DNA of 64,000 nucleotides from Diphasiastrum complanatum (lineage: Eukaryota; Streptophyta; Lycopodiopsida; Lycopodiales; Lycopodiaceae): positions 41,459,368-41,523,367 of the forward strand of contig CM055103.1 of the NCBI GenBank assembly GCA_029204225.1, given 5' to 3'. Position numbers and translations under genes: made by a program. Positions 45,250 to 56,575 of the stretch are shown piece after piece. Each line of letters opens with the position of its first letter. The first letter of the stretch is position 1. Under the pieces are notes generated by a model that ran no database searches, was not told where the DNA came from, and saw only the letters and a program-made list of their open reading frames with translations.

Positions 45250-46444
45250 AAAGTTTACAGGTTCATGAATGCTAGGGGTATTATGGAATTTTCTTCTTTT
45301 GAAGCAAGGTTTTTAGATCAAGTAGTAAAAATTGCTCAAGTTTGGAAGAATGAATGTCTTTGAGTTGGCTGTGTCAAGTCTATGTATGTACGTACTCTTA
45401 TGAGTTGAACCTTCCATGCATGAAATGCTTTCAAATAGTTGACCTGTGTGAAATGGATTTCTTTGATCTATTTACTTGGCATTTTTTGATTGCTTCATTC
45501 AATATGCTCATTAGTTTTTGAGAAAGGTACCTTTGTTTGATCTTTTAGGTTCTTGAGCGTCAACGAGGTGTCTTTGCAGCACGAAGCCTGTTCAGCCCAA
45601 GCAGGCTTCGTCGCATGGCCTTAATTAACAGTCACAAGTTGTCATTGCCTATACACACATCTGAGCCATCCAGTATTGCACGTGTGCCCTTAATCCATGT
45701 ACTCCTGCGCCTACACCCAAGGGAGGTTGAGCAGCTTCATTATATATACAACTATGAGCAAAACACAGTAGAACACAGATGGAAAAAAGGAGAAAGTAAA
45801 TGTACTGATAGGACAATGGACTTTGGAGATCAATTTTAATCAATTGGAGACTCAATGATCTCCGTAAACGATGAGCTTACTAAGCTAAACATATTGATCC
45901 AATGACCTGCTAATGCTTTATTGAGCTGTGAACTAACTGAACTAATAGCTAAGCATCTCAACCGTTGATAATGAGGACCCAAGAATCATTTATATCATTT
46001 GAGGCCCTCGACTGTGTGAGTTTAAGGGCAAAGGCCCAGTAATGACTCAATCATAATAACTTATGGTGTGAAGGCTCCAATGTGTATGGGCCAAATGACA
46101 TGATGATAGCGGGGACCCATTCTCCTTATAAAGGCGGAACTCTACCTTCTTATAAATATACCGTCCTTCGTTTCTGTATAAAGAAAAAGAAAATGGTGCT
46201 GCTGGAAAATAAGATGTGTTGCAAACTGCATATACTGAAGATGATGTTAAAAAATATTTGGACCAAGAGAAGCCTCATCATGGAGATCCTTAAAGAGCAA
46301 GCCATGTCAATAGATCTATGTTGTATGTAATGAGATCGCATGCAAATGTGATGGACCATGGATGCATAGCTGACGTTCTACCTTTGGGGGATGGGGTCTC
46401 ACCGTGGGATGGACGCTCCTTGGAAGTGTGCTTGGGGATCATTC
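45250..46444. other. no gene recognised
   Basis: The 3' flank of the GRAS gene, then unassigned DNA. TTATAAAGGCGG (46134) and TTATAAATATACCG (46150) are TATA-like, but no matching gene follows. Short frames at 45615-45839 and 46082-46330 have no recognisable motif. Confidence 0.45.
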
Positions 46445-47010
46445 TGTTGGAGGGCAAGCTACGCACAGGCCGGTTGCCTCTGTGGATGCACCATAAAGAG
46501 TGCAATCATCATCCCTTAAGTAAATGGAGACTAAGACATCACCCAAATATAAGCTGAAAGTAGACATAATACCCTTGTCCCTTGGTACCAGCCCTTTTGG
46601 GGTCAAGTGGGAAAGAGGCGGGTGGCTAGGCGGTGGGGATGGGATCCCACGCATGGCCTGCATGTGTGCTGATTGCACGAGAGCGTCTACTGGACTGGAA
46701 CGTTTCCGCTGCCGACAAACTCTGACATGGTATCAGCCAAGTGGGGGTGTCCTGTACGAGCTAGTGGGGGTGTTCTTCACCCTATGCTCGCTTGAGTGGG
46801 GGTGTTGGAGGGCAAGCTATGCACACGCCGGCTGCCTCCGTGGATGCACCAGAAAGAGTGCAATCATCATCCCATAAGTAAATGGAGACTAAGACATCAC
46901 CCAAATATAAGTTGAAAGTAGACATATTACCCTTGTCCCCTGGTACCAGCCCTTTTGGGGTCAAGTGGGAAAGAGGCGGGTGGCTAGGCAGTGGGGATGG
47001 GATCCCATGC
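46445..47010 (+). mobile_element. TRIM-like miniature LTR retrotransposon
   Basis: Two direct repeats of about 210-283 bp, 46445-46727 and 46803 to about 47010 (the second truncated), both begin TGTTGGAGGGCAAGCTA. The first ends TCTGACA and is followed immediately by TGGTATCAGCC (a primer-site match at 46728). The second is preceded by the purine tract GAGTGGGGG. The internal part is only 75 bp (46728-46802) and non-coding. This is the layout of a terminal-repeat retrotransposon in miniature. The right LTR is cut off where a C/CA-rich tract begins. Confidence 0.8.
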
Positions 47011-47038
47011 GCGACATTAAAGGACAATAATAGAGTGA

Positions 47039-47043
47039 CCCCC

Positions 47044-47096
<53 letters not shown>
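47039..47096. repeat. C22 run joined to (AC)18
   Basis: A compound tract of 22 C residues (47039-47060) followed by AC repeats (47061-47096). It lies just beyond the truncated TRIM LTR. Confidence 0.95.
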
Positions 47097-47097
<1 letters not shown>

Positions 47098-47258
47098 AAA
47101 GCTCTTAGCTCTCACCCCTAGATGGATGGAATGAATTTACTCTCCACACTATTACTTGGTGCTAGCTTTTTTTATGAATAGCTAGTGCCTGTCTTTCTAG
47201 AACATGGAATTTCTAATCGTCAAATTTAGTTAGTAGCTCTTGTTTTTCTTTAAGGCTT

Positions 47259-47530
47259 CTTTCTTTATTGGAGTTTGCCTATGATGATAAAAAAAATGCA
47301 TCTACGAAGATGAGTCCTTTTGAGCTAAATTATGGTTTTAGACCAACCAGTCCAGTTACTATAGGTATGCCTCATAAGACACTTAGTGCTATGGAATTTC
47401 TAACTCACATGCAACAGGTGTTGGAGTTAGCAAAAGGAAAATGTAAAAGCGGCGATGGATCAGCTAAAGACATGCCGATCTGGATCGTACGCCAAGAGAG
47501 TTCAAGGACGGAGACATGGTGTTTCTGAGT
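47259..47530 (+). pseudogene. gypsy integrase C-terminal fragment
   Basis: The frame reads LLEFAYDDKKNASTKMSPFE and LNYGFRPTSPVTIGMP, then FLTHMQQVLELAKGK. This is the Ty3/gypsy integrase segment after the catalytic Glu, comparable with LPLVEFAYNSAKHSATRFSP in gypsy 1. Beyond about 47450 the true phase shifts by one (REFKDGDMVFL appears in another frame). No LTR or other pol part adjoins it. Confidence 0.85.
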
Positions 47531-47972
47531 TAGCTTTTCTCCCATGCATGCAATTCCCATTAATTGCTTCGTAGCTTGTACTCTTAACCAGGAAATAGTT
47601 AGCATATGCTTGTTGCATGCAAGTTCTGCTTGTACCAACAATTAGGGTTCTAATCTTTATTCACTGTAGTATTTACTTTTAGCTTGAGTACATCGTGGGT
47701 TTAATGTCTTGCAATAAGATATAACATCCATTTATTTTCTTTTTAGCAATTGAATAGACTCACACTTAAAAGTTTCATTTTTGTGCGTTGAAACATATAC
47801 GTTGGATAAAGCAGGAGTGGGTGCAAGAGTCCAGGTGACGGCCAAGATTAGGAATTTGAAGTGGCACTTATGCAAGTAGATCAACAACATTAGGAGGGAG
47901 ATGCCCAAGTAATCCTAGAGTCCTAGGAGCAGCAACAACAACAATGACAAGCATCAAAAGCAATACATGATG
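47531..47972. other. no gene recognised
   Basis: Sequence between the gypsy fragment and the copia 3 LTR. Nothing could be assigned. Confidence 0.5.
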
Positions 47973-48372
47973 TGTTGAAGAGTAATGCCTATTTTACTCC
48001 TTTGGCTAAGCACTAATGTTGTTGTAAGTTGTACATTACTCATGGGGAATGTTATTAATTAAATACATGGGACCCCCTATTTGTAACTTCAATAAATTAG
48101 TGCAAGTGGCCCACTTTGCCGTGTAGCTTCACTCATATGGTTGACACCTAGACTTTCCATGCATGTACTTGAGGTGCTTGCCTCACAAGGTATTTGGCGG
48201 ACCCACACCCTCGTGTCTCTCTCTAGCAATTCATTTTCTCTTCTAACTTTTGGTGTTGTGAGGTTCCTATGTAATTCTCTTTGTATTTGATGTTTTCCAT
48301 AGCTAAGTTTCTCAAGCTTTCCTGGTTGATCTAGTATTGTAGTTAAGATAAGCTAGGTCTTGCAATTCATCA
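47973..48372 (+). repeat. copia 3 5' LTR (putative)
   Basis: A 400 bp segment from TGTTGAAGAGTAATG to CAATTCATCA, directly followed by a primer site. No 3' copy was found, so the left end is inferred from the TGTTG start and typical length. Confidence 0.6.
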
Positions 48373-48383
48373 TGGTATCAGAG
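48373..48383 (+). other. copia 3 primer binding site
   Basis: TGGTATCAGAG after the LTR end, tRNA-Met type. Confidence 0.8.
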
Positions 48384-48827
48384 TAGGTTTGTCTAGCTTG
48401 TGAATTTGAAGTGAGAAAAACTTTAGTGCTTAGATTTTTGAGAAGATTCTCATCTTCCATAAGCACCTCAATCTTGTAGGAGGCCGCTTTTGATCTATAT
48501 GAGTAAGATCAAGTTGAGTCTTGTACTGTTGGAGAGCTGTTGGCAAGGAGAGTGGGGTGATCTACTTTTGGCTGAGTTTTGGGAAGACTTTTTGGAGGAG
48601 CTTACAAAAAAGTAGGGCGCACTTTTTGTAGGGGCTTGTTTATGATCCAATGGGGTCTAATGCTTGTGCTAGCAAGGCCATGCCAAGTGGCAAAGTAAAA
48701 AGCAGGAGCTAAAGGGTTGCCGCGAAGTGGCTACATGCCCTAGTTTGGGGTGATACCCTAGTTGTTGGAAGTTGTTTCTTTTCTGATTCCTTTCAGGTTG
48801 AGCTTTTGTTTGAGCAAAGATTTTAGC

Positions 48828-49085
48828 ATGGCTGATCTTGGAGAGAGTCTGTCGGGTGAATCAAGCAAACGATAGAGTGTGGAAGTTCAAGATGGCTAAT
48901 ATCTTGATGGACAATAATCATTGGGAGATAATTGCAAGTAGAGAGTCTATACTTACATCTAAACCTAAATTGAAGGACTACATTAGCAAGAGATAGAAGG
49001 CAATCACCCTATTTTGTCAAAGACAACATTATTTTTCATATTTGCAATGCAAAGGATGTAGTGGAAGCTTGGGGCATTCTGAAGA
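48828..49085 (+). pseudogene. copia 3 gag N-terminal remnant
   Basis: From ATG 48828 the frame reads MADLGESLSGESSK, then RVWKFKMANILMDNNHWEII, matching the start of gag in copia 1 and 2. A short deletion precedes the Trp, and stops and frameshifts follow (near 48990). Reverse transcriptase sequence begins within 100 bp, so most of gag and pol is deleted. Confidence 0.82.
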
Positions 49086-49109
49086 CACCAAGAGATGATG
49101 GTCCTTCAT

Positions 49110-49742
49110 TTGCAAATGAGACTCTCTACCGTCAATTGGTGGGAAGCTTGATTACCTAACACTAGGCCAGATATTGCTGATGGAGTTGGGATTTTAAGCC
49201 AATTCATGAGTAACCTTACCGAATCACATTGGAAGGCAGCCAAGTGGATCCTACGTTATGTGAGAGGGACTATGACCTATGGTATTGGATACACTTCTGC
49301 TGGAGGGTTAGATTTTGATTGGGCATGTGATAAAGACAATTGGAGATCGATGACAGGCTATTGCTTTAGCCTAGGTTCAGGGGCTATATCTTGGTGCAGC
49401 AAGAAGCAGTCCACTATTGCCTTATCATCTACCGAAGCTGAGTACAGGGTGATTACAAGGTCTGCTTGTGAAGTTATTTGGTTAGGACATCCACTTGAGG
49501 ATATGCAAATCACTCAGGTAGGACCTACATTGTTACACTGTGATAACCAAGCTGCATTCAACTGCGAGAAATCCAGTCTATCATGCACGAACAAAACACA
49601 TAGAGGTGGACCAGCACTTTATACAAGAGAAAGTGCACAGTGGAGAGATTGAGCTAACTTATTGCGACACCAGTGATTAGATTGCTAATATTTTTACTAA
49701 ACCACTCAGTAAAGAGAAGTTAGAGAAGTTCAAACTTTGTTA
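49110..49742 (+). pseudogene. copia 3 RT C-terminus and RNase H remnant
   Basis: Starts near ETLYRQLVGSLI (49113-49155), with a stop and frameshift directly after. It continues with SHWKAAKWILRYVRGTMTYG (about 49224-49284), DWACDKDNWRSMTGYCFSLG and [18 protein letters not shown]. The end reads IFTKPLSKEKLEKFKLC near 49741. The frame shifts near 49555, where NCEKSS replaces the usual continuation after the QAA motif. RNase H would degrade the RNA template, but this copy is inactive. Confidence 0.9.
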
Positions 49743-50295
49743 GGTGTTAGCTTAAATAAAATTTGTCAAGAGGTTAATGCATTTTGATCTCTTAAGGTTA
49801 CTTCCTTATGAGTGAACTTAAAATTGAAGAACATGAAAGCTGCAACTTGAAATTTATCTCGCAGGATATTGGGGACATGTAAAGCACACGATGACAATAC
49901 CTGAAAGCCAAAACATTTCTTTCTCAACAATGGGATTCTAGCATCTACATTGAATTTCTAGACTTGCAAATTTGTTCCTTTAGGTGTTGTTGAAATGCTC
50001 GTGCTAAAGCTGCAAGAACTGGCTGCATTGAACTCTTTTTGTCTTGACTAGCAAGGTTTCTTCTTAATAGTGCTACATGCCGATTCAAACCAATTCAAAC
50101 CGGCTAGCTGGGTTTGAATCGAGAAACAGTTCAAACCGTTTTCTTTTTGTTTTTTGTTTTTTGTTTAGGGGGCCAAAAAAACTATTCGAACTGTTCAAAT
50201 CAGCCCTAACAGTTCGAAGGTTCGAACCGCGGTTTGATGCAACTATCTTCTTAAGCTGTTCATAGTGAATGTTTTTCATCTCAAGAATTGCCCCC
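49743..50295. other. no gene recognised; GGTTTGAA-rich stretch
   Basis: No 3' LTR follows copia 3. Segment 50077-50250 has many copies of TTCAAACC, TTCGAACTG or TTTGAATCG in both orientations and a TTTTTGTTT run. The right edge, CCCCC at 50291-50295, is the target duplication of the next element. Confidence 0.5.
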
Positions 50296-50911
50296 TGTGA
50301 GAGATTTCAACAAGTTTAGTCATATTTTGGTAAATTGTCAATTGAGGGCAAAACTCATTCAGACTTAGAGATAAACTTCTTGAAGTTATATTAGTTTAAA
50401 ATACATTCAATAAACACTTTTTGAAAGCGTGAGAAAGTTGGTAGTCGAGTTTGAGAGAGATTCAAATTTGAACTTTGAGTACATTAAATCTAGTCCCAAA
50501 ATAGTAGGGTTTTTCATATTGGAGGGAAAGCCAAGTGGCAAAGTTGGACCTACTATATATTGTTGTAGCTCATGGAGAAAGGAATCTTATCTCTTCTCTC
50601 TCTCTCATTTCATCATTATAAATGGTTCTCTTTGGGTTCTACATGATGTTATCTTGCAATTCTATGTGTAGAATGATCATTTATTGCTATTTTTAGTTCC
50701 ACACGTGTGAAATACCATAGGATATTGTAATTGTACGGACATAAACTATATTTTATGTTTTGGTTCATGTTTGATCAGTATCTCTTAGAGTTTGCAACTC
50801 ATTTTGTATGTAGATGCTGATTTTTCTACATTGGCAGGATTGTTGTTTTGCTCCTTTTTTAACCAAAAATCAGGGACATGGATTTGGATCTTAATGGTCT
50901 GAAATCCTTCA
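50296..50911 (+). repeat. LARD-like element 5' LTR
   Basis: 616 bp, matching 57575-58223. Shared landmarks include GAGAGATTCAAATTTGAACT, CCAAGTGGCAAAGT and GATCAGTATCTCTTAGAG. Small indels account for the length difference. Confidence 0.93.
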
Positions 50912-50913
50912 CA

Positions 50914-50925
50914 TGGTATCAAAGC
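50914..50925 (+). other. LARD-like element primer binding site
   Basis: TGGTATCAAAGC, a one-base variant of the tRNA-Met-type site, two bases after the LTR end. Confidence 0.8.
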
Positions 50926-51081
50926 TCGTGTTTCAAGTTATGAAAGGATCAACCACATTTATCAAGGATTTGGAGGAGTTACCAATGCTAGAGCATACTA
51001 GATTGATTTCTACTCAAAAATCTCCATTTTTGCATATGTAGAATTGATCTTTTGTAAGTCAAAACTCAATATAGGTTTATA

Positions 51082-51294
51082 TGTTAGAAAACCGACTTGA
51101 TCATATAAGTAACCCAAGACAAGATTCCTATTGTTGTTAGACAATAGTCATACACATGAGAGAGAACAACAATGATGAGATGTACTCCAACTATGTCTCA
51201 TTATTGTTGTTCTCTCTCATGTGTATGACTATTGTCTAACAACAATAGGAATTTTGTCTTGGGTTACTTGTATGATCAAGTCGGTTTTCTAACA
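51082..51294. repeat. 213 bp hairpin formed by inverted LTR ends
   Basis: The left half (TGTTAGAAAACCGACTTGAT...AACAACAATGATGAGA) and right half (ATTGTTGTTCTCTC...CAAGTCGGTTTTCTAACA) are reverse complements over about 90-95 bp. About 30 bp lie between them. The right end is followed by TGGTATCAGAGC (51295-51306), a primer-site match. The same terminal sequence occurs once, without inversion, at 56239. An LTR end therefore appears to have been copied head to head. Confidence 0.88.
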
Positions 51295-51429
51295 TGGTAT
51301 CAGAGCTTACTACAAATAGTAGTGGCCCCTATAATAGCACGCAGGCTTGGCCAAACTATCACTAATTAATCCTAAATGATAACATTAGTGGTACTAAAGT
51401 AAACATTAACTCTAACACTTCCCCTTAAT

Positions 51430-54400
51430 GTTTACATTGTCTAGAACTATGCATAAGAAAAGTATGCATGTATCTTCCATGAAGCCCATGTAATGAAGAT
51501 CCTCAATTCTAATGTAGAATTTATGATCAACTCTGATCTCAATGTCTTCATTACTCGATGTAGAACTTTCTTCATATGATGATGTAGAATTTCCTTTGAA
51601 TGTCGATCATTTTCGTATGAACCTGCTTCAGATGACTTCTCAATGTCTTGCTTTGGTCTTCATGTCTCTTTAGTGTATATGTGTGACTACCATGAGTTCA
51701 ACATATCACCCGATTCCTTGACTTCCTCTGAATCAAAGAACTTTGACTCCCCCTGAATCAAATAATGTAGACATGATAACTTTTGCCTTAACCTTGAGAA
51801 CTTTGCTTGAAGATTGACTCCCTTGGTCTCTTTGAACATCTTTCAAGCTACCACAAATGTAAGGATCTCCGCAACATTCATAAAGAAAAAATAATCCTCT
51901 TTGTTTACAGTAACACCATCATGATAACCATAAGTAAGAAATAGATCTACAACATCAAATCTCGTACATCAACACCCACTTTAGAAACTTTTACTTCATT
52001 AAGTAGACAGCTCCACTTGTGTCGATTCCTTGAATTGAATCCATTTCAATTCTCATGGTACTCTCATAAGTTACCGCTTGTGATGAACTTGATGGACTTT
52101 AGTTGAACTACTCCTCCTGGATGTACACCATGTTTGCATTTCAACCACTCTCTCCAAATAGAATAGAATATCATCCATGCACCAAACCAAATATGCAAGT
52201 AAAAGAGCATCCCCAATAGAAAGATAAATGTATACAATACTTCCTCACACAAAGTAACTGATACTCTCTTTCAGATACTTTCTCACACAAAGTACTTGAC
52301 ATGATCTTTTCCATGGAATCTCCTACCTCTATCTCACACACAGAGTCACGTGCACCGAACAACTTTCCAACCTAGAAAGTATTTCATCATGATATTGACA
52401 CTTTGTCATATGCAAACTTGGTGAACGTCTATCTTCAACCATGTTGTGTTTTTTGAAGCTAAACAACAACCTGTACTGTTGATTTTCAACGGCTAATCAA
52501 CAACCTTGTACTTTCCAAATCTTATTGGAAACAACAGAATTTATCACATGACGGATCATGAACTTGGATAGATTTAAGAATTTCACTTGACAATCACAAT
52601 AGGCAATCACTTTGTTTTATCATAAAACTCAAGTGATATAAGTTCAAATAGATATAAGTGATATAAGCAAGTTTCTACCACATGAACTGGCTACTATGGA
52701 TAGAAATCAAACAATTTAGAATAACAAGAAATCCTGGATTTTTGTACTTAATACAAAGCTTTAAATTGCTCCTTGATATCTTTGTCTTCTCAAAATGACA
52801 CAAAGTAGAATAACAGCTTGCTTGTTATGTTCATATATAAGAATACATGTAATGAACCAATTCCCTCTTGGAATAACACCTTACTTCTTAACCATACTAC
52901 TTTTATCCAACTTTAGAATGATCTCCATCCTAAGTATAGATATCATTTCTAATGTTCTAAAGTAGTTTCCATAATTGATATAGAGAATAGTGTTCAAATT
53001 GGATTTTTCACTATTTCTTACATCAATTTTATACATCAAGATATAACTAGAACATGAAAAACCAAATAGAATGTGAATGAAATGATTCCTCCATGCTTCA
53101 AACTTTGAACTCTCTGAAAAATTACAGCAACCAAACCATAAGTCTCCTCCAACTTTGTCCTTTCTTGATATGCATCCACCATAAAACTCCATGAATGAGC
53201 CTCCATCTCCATCTTGCCACAAGATATCATCAACACTTGATGACTTGGACATGAATGAGTGACATAATGAACCTCCAATAGCTTGATTTTCATCAACAAA
53301 AACCAGCCAAAAATGCTAGTACAACTCCAACAATAAGATATTGCAAGACAATGTAACTAGTTTGTCCATATCTTGACAATTTGCACACATTCACATGAAA
53401 TAGCTCAAACTTGAGATAGAACAAGTAAAGTAAACTTGAACAACACTTCCTTGTTGCTCCTTTGACCTTACTTGAGTTTTCAAACATCTGCAAAAACAGA
53501 TCCATAACATCTTTGCCAAATAACCTTCCTTTGATGCTCTTGACTAGTTCCAAATTGCCACCTTTCCTTTTGTGTTGTTGAAGCCTTTGAGACCAATCCC
53601 TTGATCTTCCTCTTGAACATCAAAGTCATTGACTAAACTTTGTTTTTCAGATTACTGTAAAATCATGAAGACATCCATCTACTTGCATAGCATCATCTAC
53701 ACAAGAAATTCTCCAAAATGTGTGAGTAAAGCAAAGTGAGTCGCTTCCACTTGCTTACCTTTCTCTTGAACATCAAAGATATCAAAGATATGAATATCTT
53801 CAGACCTGAACCTCTGGAAATACTCCCTCTCAAACATATGATCTAGATTTAACAAGATCTCATCAATGCTTGATCTCTAATTTTTACAAAGATTAGTGAA
53901 AACAATGCCACCAATGTCACCATCATAAATCAAAAGATAGATTCCAAACTTTCCATCCAACATGAAGTTTTGTAGGTGAAGATGAGTATCAAACCTAATA
54001 AATCCAGCCCTCTTGAATCCATAACAAACCTCAATACGCTCACCAATGAGATCTTCCTTGCCTTGAAAAAATTGTCTTTTGCTCCATGTAGTCTTCTCCA
54101 CCCAACCTTTTGTCATCTCGATCATGTGATCAATTCACAATCATAGAATCCTTTGAGTTGATGAAGAGATGTGAGATCCATGCCTTGGATCTTCCCAAGA
54201 ACCAATCTTTCATTGCTCTTTCCTTCATAAGACTCCCTCTTTTTTTATTTACTCTCTTTATGAAGACATGTGACTCCACTTGTTACAAAAGTGACTTTCT
54301 TGGACTCACAAAAAAATGTAAAAGAACCACCACCTAGCAACACCTTTTTCCATATGATCAAAGAAATTATTAGCAACAACGTTTTTTAAGGAAGAACCTT

Positions 54401-54430
54401 CACCTGCATTGATGAAGTTAAGCTCTTTCC
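51430..54430 (-). other. interior of nested element, no recognisable pol
   Basis: Open minus frames (52064-52362, 52881-53252, 53293-53553, 53877-54125) do not show integrase, RT or RNase H motifs. The 53877-54125 frame contains EDLIGERIEVCYGFKRAGF followed by YLLIYDGDIGGIVF. This weakly resembles a Tudor-type fold of PDS5-like cohesion factors (GxRIxV ... YDDGD). Another open stretch (DEILLNLDHMFEREYFQRF, near 53850) is unassigned. Captured host sequence is possible, and so is heavily decayed pol. Confidence 0.35.
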
Positions 54431-55122
54431 TTACCTTTTGCATGCTTGCATTTGCCATGAAAAACCATCATTATCCTCATAATTAGCCAAGTTAGCACAA
54501 AGATGAACATCTCCAAAAAGCATATTAGATCTTGACCTAGAACTAGCATAAAGAAGCTTTTTAGACTTTGCATAGGATCCACCAATCTTATTGATGCTAA
54601 AAGGGAACTTTGAAAAGTTAAGACCAATCTCCTTTTCCATTCCATCCTTTTTGCTAGCCATAACAAAAGCATCAAGCTTGAAAAGTCTACCTTGTCTATT
54701 GCCCCTAGCAACCAAGATTTCTTTCTTTGTAATGAAACAAGCATCACCACCAAACTTTACCATGTATCCTTTCTCTATCATTTGACCATCACTTAACAAA
54801 TTCTTTGAAAGTGAAGGAATATATAGAACATCATCAAGTCTTGTTTTCCTATTAGTAGAGAGACAAATAGGAATTGAACCAATACCTTCAATCACACACT
54901 CACCACCATTGGCCAGTGAATTGCTTTCTTGGCTCCATCATAAGTGACCAAAGAAGTAAAAAACTCCTTGTGACTAGTCATGTGTGAACTAGCTCCACTA
55001 TCAATCCTCCATGAATCTTTGTCACCTTCACTTGATAGTAGACTTGAAGAACACATCAAAAGAGAATCACAACCACCTAGATCCTCATCATTAGCAGTAA
55101 AGTTGATTTGCTTCCACTTCAT
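54431..55122 (-). pseudogene. nested copia protease and GAG-pre-integrase part
   Basis: The aspartic protease site is WRIDSGASSHMTSHKEFFTS (near 55020-54960). After a frameshift near 54895 the sequence continues with GIGSIPICLSTNRKTRLDDV, LYIPSLSKNLLSDGQMIEKG and RQGRLFKLDAFVMA. That is the usual copia path from protease towards the GAG-pre-integrase domain. The conserved WHxRLGH-type motif and everything after it were not seen. Confidence 0.85.
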
Positions 55123-55869
55123 CTCTTTGCTTCTTCAAACATTCATTTGCAAAATGCCCTTTGATTCCACAATAAAAGTATTTCAACTTAGCCTTATCTT
55201 TTCTTTTTGCCGAAAGAGAAAGTCTCACCTTGATCTTGCCCTTTAGACCACTTGCCTTTGCCTTTGCCCTTGAACTTGTCTTTGATGAACATAGCCTCGT
55301 CTTCATATTGAGATTTCGATGTAGATCTACCTCCTCTTGATTGAAGCCTATACTCCTCATTCACCAAGATCTCTTGCAAATTCACAATACTTGGCAAAGT
55401 CTTTTGAATAGCAAAACTTTGAACAAGATTAGCATGATCATCCAACAAGCCATTAAGTATAACTTGAACAAGTTTTACCTCCTTAATGCTTTCATCAATA
55501 CATGCTACTCATCATTGAATGTTTTAACCCTCAATACAAAAGTATGAGCACTCTCTTTCTTCTTTTGCAAACTTTGAAAGATTTAACATTCATCTTAATC
55601 ATGTGTAGAGCCCTTTTGGCCCTCTCATCATACCTCATTTGATCTTGTTGAGTTGCTGGTCTCTCTTCCAAACCTACAACAATATCCAAAACATCATTCA
55701 TCTCAAGAAGTAATTCCATCCTCACTTTCCACAATGAATAGTTACTTGAGGTAAGCCTATCATTGCTCTCCAACATAAAGCCTCCGCTTGTAACCATGTT
55801 GATAAAGTGACCTGATCTTCTTCTTTCAATCTGTTTCAATGCACAAAACACTCTCTTGAATGTCAACAA
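55123..55869 (-). pseudogene. nested copia gag
   Basis: The frame from 55869 includes LTSSNYSLWKVRMELLLEMN and DVLDIVVGLEERPATQQDQM, typical of copia gag. After a break near 55540 gag continues at 55448 with DDHANLVQSFAIQKTLPSIV. A Lys/Gly-rich basic stretch and a zinc knuckle in a shifted frame (YFYCGIKGHFANEC, near 55195-55145) follow. The first Cys of the knuckle is Tyr. At least two frameshifts make it non-functional. Confidence 0.85.
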
Positions 55870-56575
55870 ATGAACTCAAGAAAAAATCACAAAGATATGG
55901 AACCTCTCAAATCTCTTCTAGCACTTCTAACTAGCAAATCAACACATAGAATAGTGAAATCTTGATCAACCTATGATCTATCCTCAATCTAATGATTCTT
56001 GCCACTTCCTAAGATTGAAACACACTCAAATGAAGTTCAGTAACTTCACAAACTAGGGATCTAATCAAAATTAGAATTTTGACAAAATCACAAACAATTG
56101 AATATCTCAAATTCTACATGCAATTTTTAAAAACTTGATATATCATCTTGTAGCCTCCAATGAGACCTTCCTAATTCACCAAAAATCGACTAATTCCAAT
56201 AAACCAAGTGTGAAATTGGAATTGATCAAGTATATAATGTTAGAAAATCGACTTGATCATACAAGTAACCCAAGACAAGATTCCTATTGTTGTTAGACAA
56301 TAGTCGTACACATGAGAGAGAACAACAATGCTGAAGAGATGTACTCCAACTATGTCCCATTACAAATGAAGTAGGGCGCCAACCTACATATATACTTTCT
56401 CTAAACTATGTGTAAGATAAAAAGCAAAAAACAAATAGCAAAAAACAAAAAGCTAATTGCTATAAATTCTACCTATATTGGATAAACACCCAAGATGAGT
56501 TTCTAAGTGATAAGAGCAAATCCTATTCTAGTAGTAGTGCGGCCACCTACATGCATGACTAAAAAACGAATTTAC

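Larger units (their letters stand above)
51082..56575 (-). mobile_element. nested minus-strand copia-like element
   Basis: Bounded by related terminal sequences that begin TGTTAGAAAA-CGACTTGATC at 51082 and 56239. On the minus strand gag, protease and GAG-pre-integrase parts run from 55869 to about 54431, and a purine tract (TTAAGGGGAAG) precedes the left LTR at about 51427. No integrase core or RT could be recognised between 54430 and 51430. The left LTR is rearranged into a hairpin. The right LTR is about 340 bp with an unresolved outer end. No clear target duplication or tRNA primer match was found beside gag. Confidence 0.7.

Noticed and set aside
46622-46720. TRIM LTR frames (46524-46877, 46782-47099) as genes
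   Set aside because: Duplicate frames in both LTR copies with low-complexity C/CA-tract extensions, so not conserved coding sequence.
50077-50279. Frames at 50077-50265 plus and 50085-50279 minus
   Set aside because: Produced by repeated TTCAAACC/GGTTTGAA words in both orientations. No domain is present.
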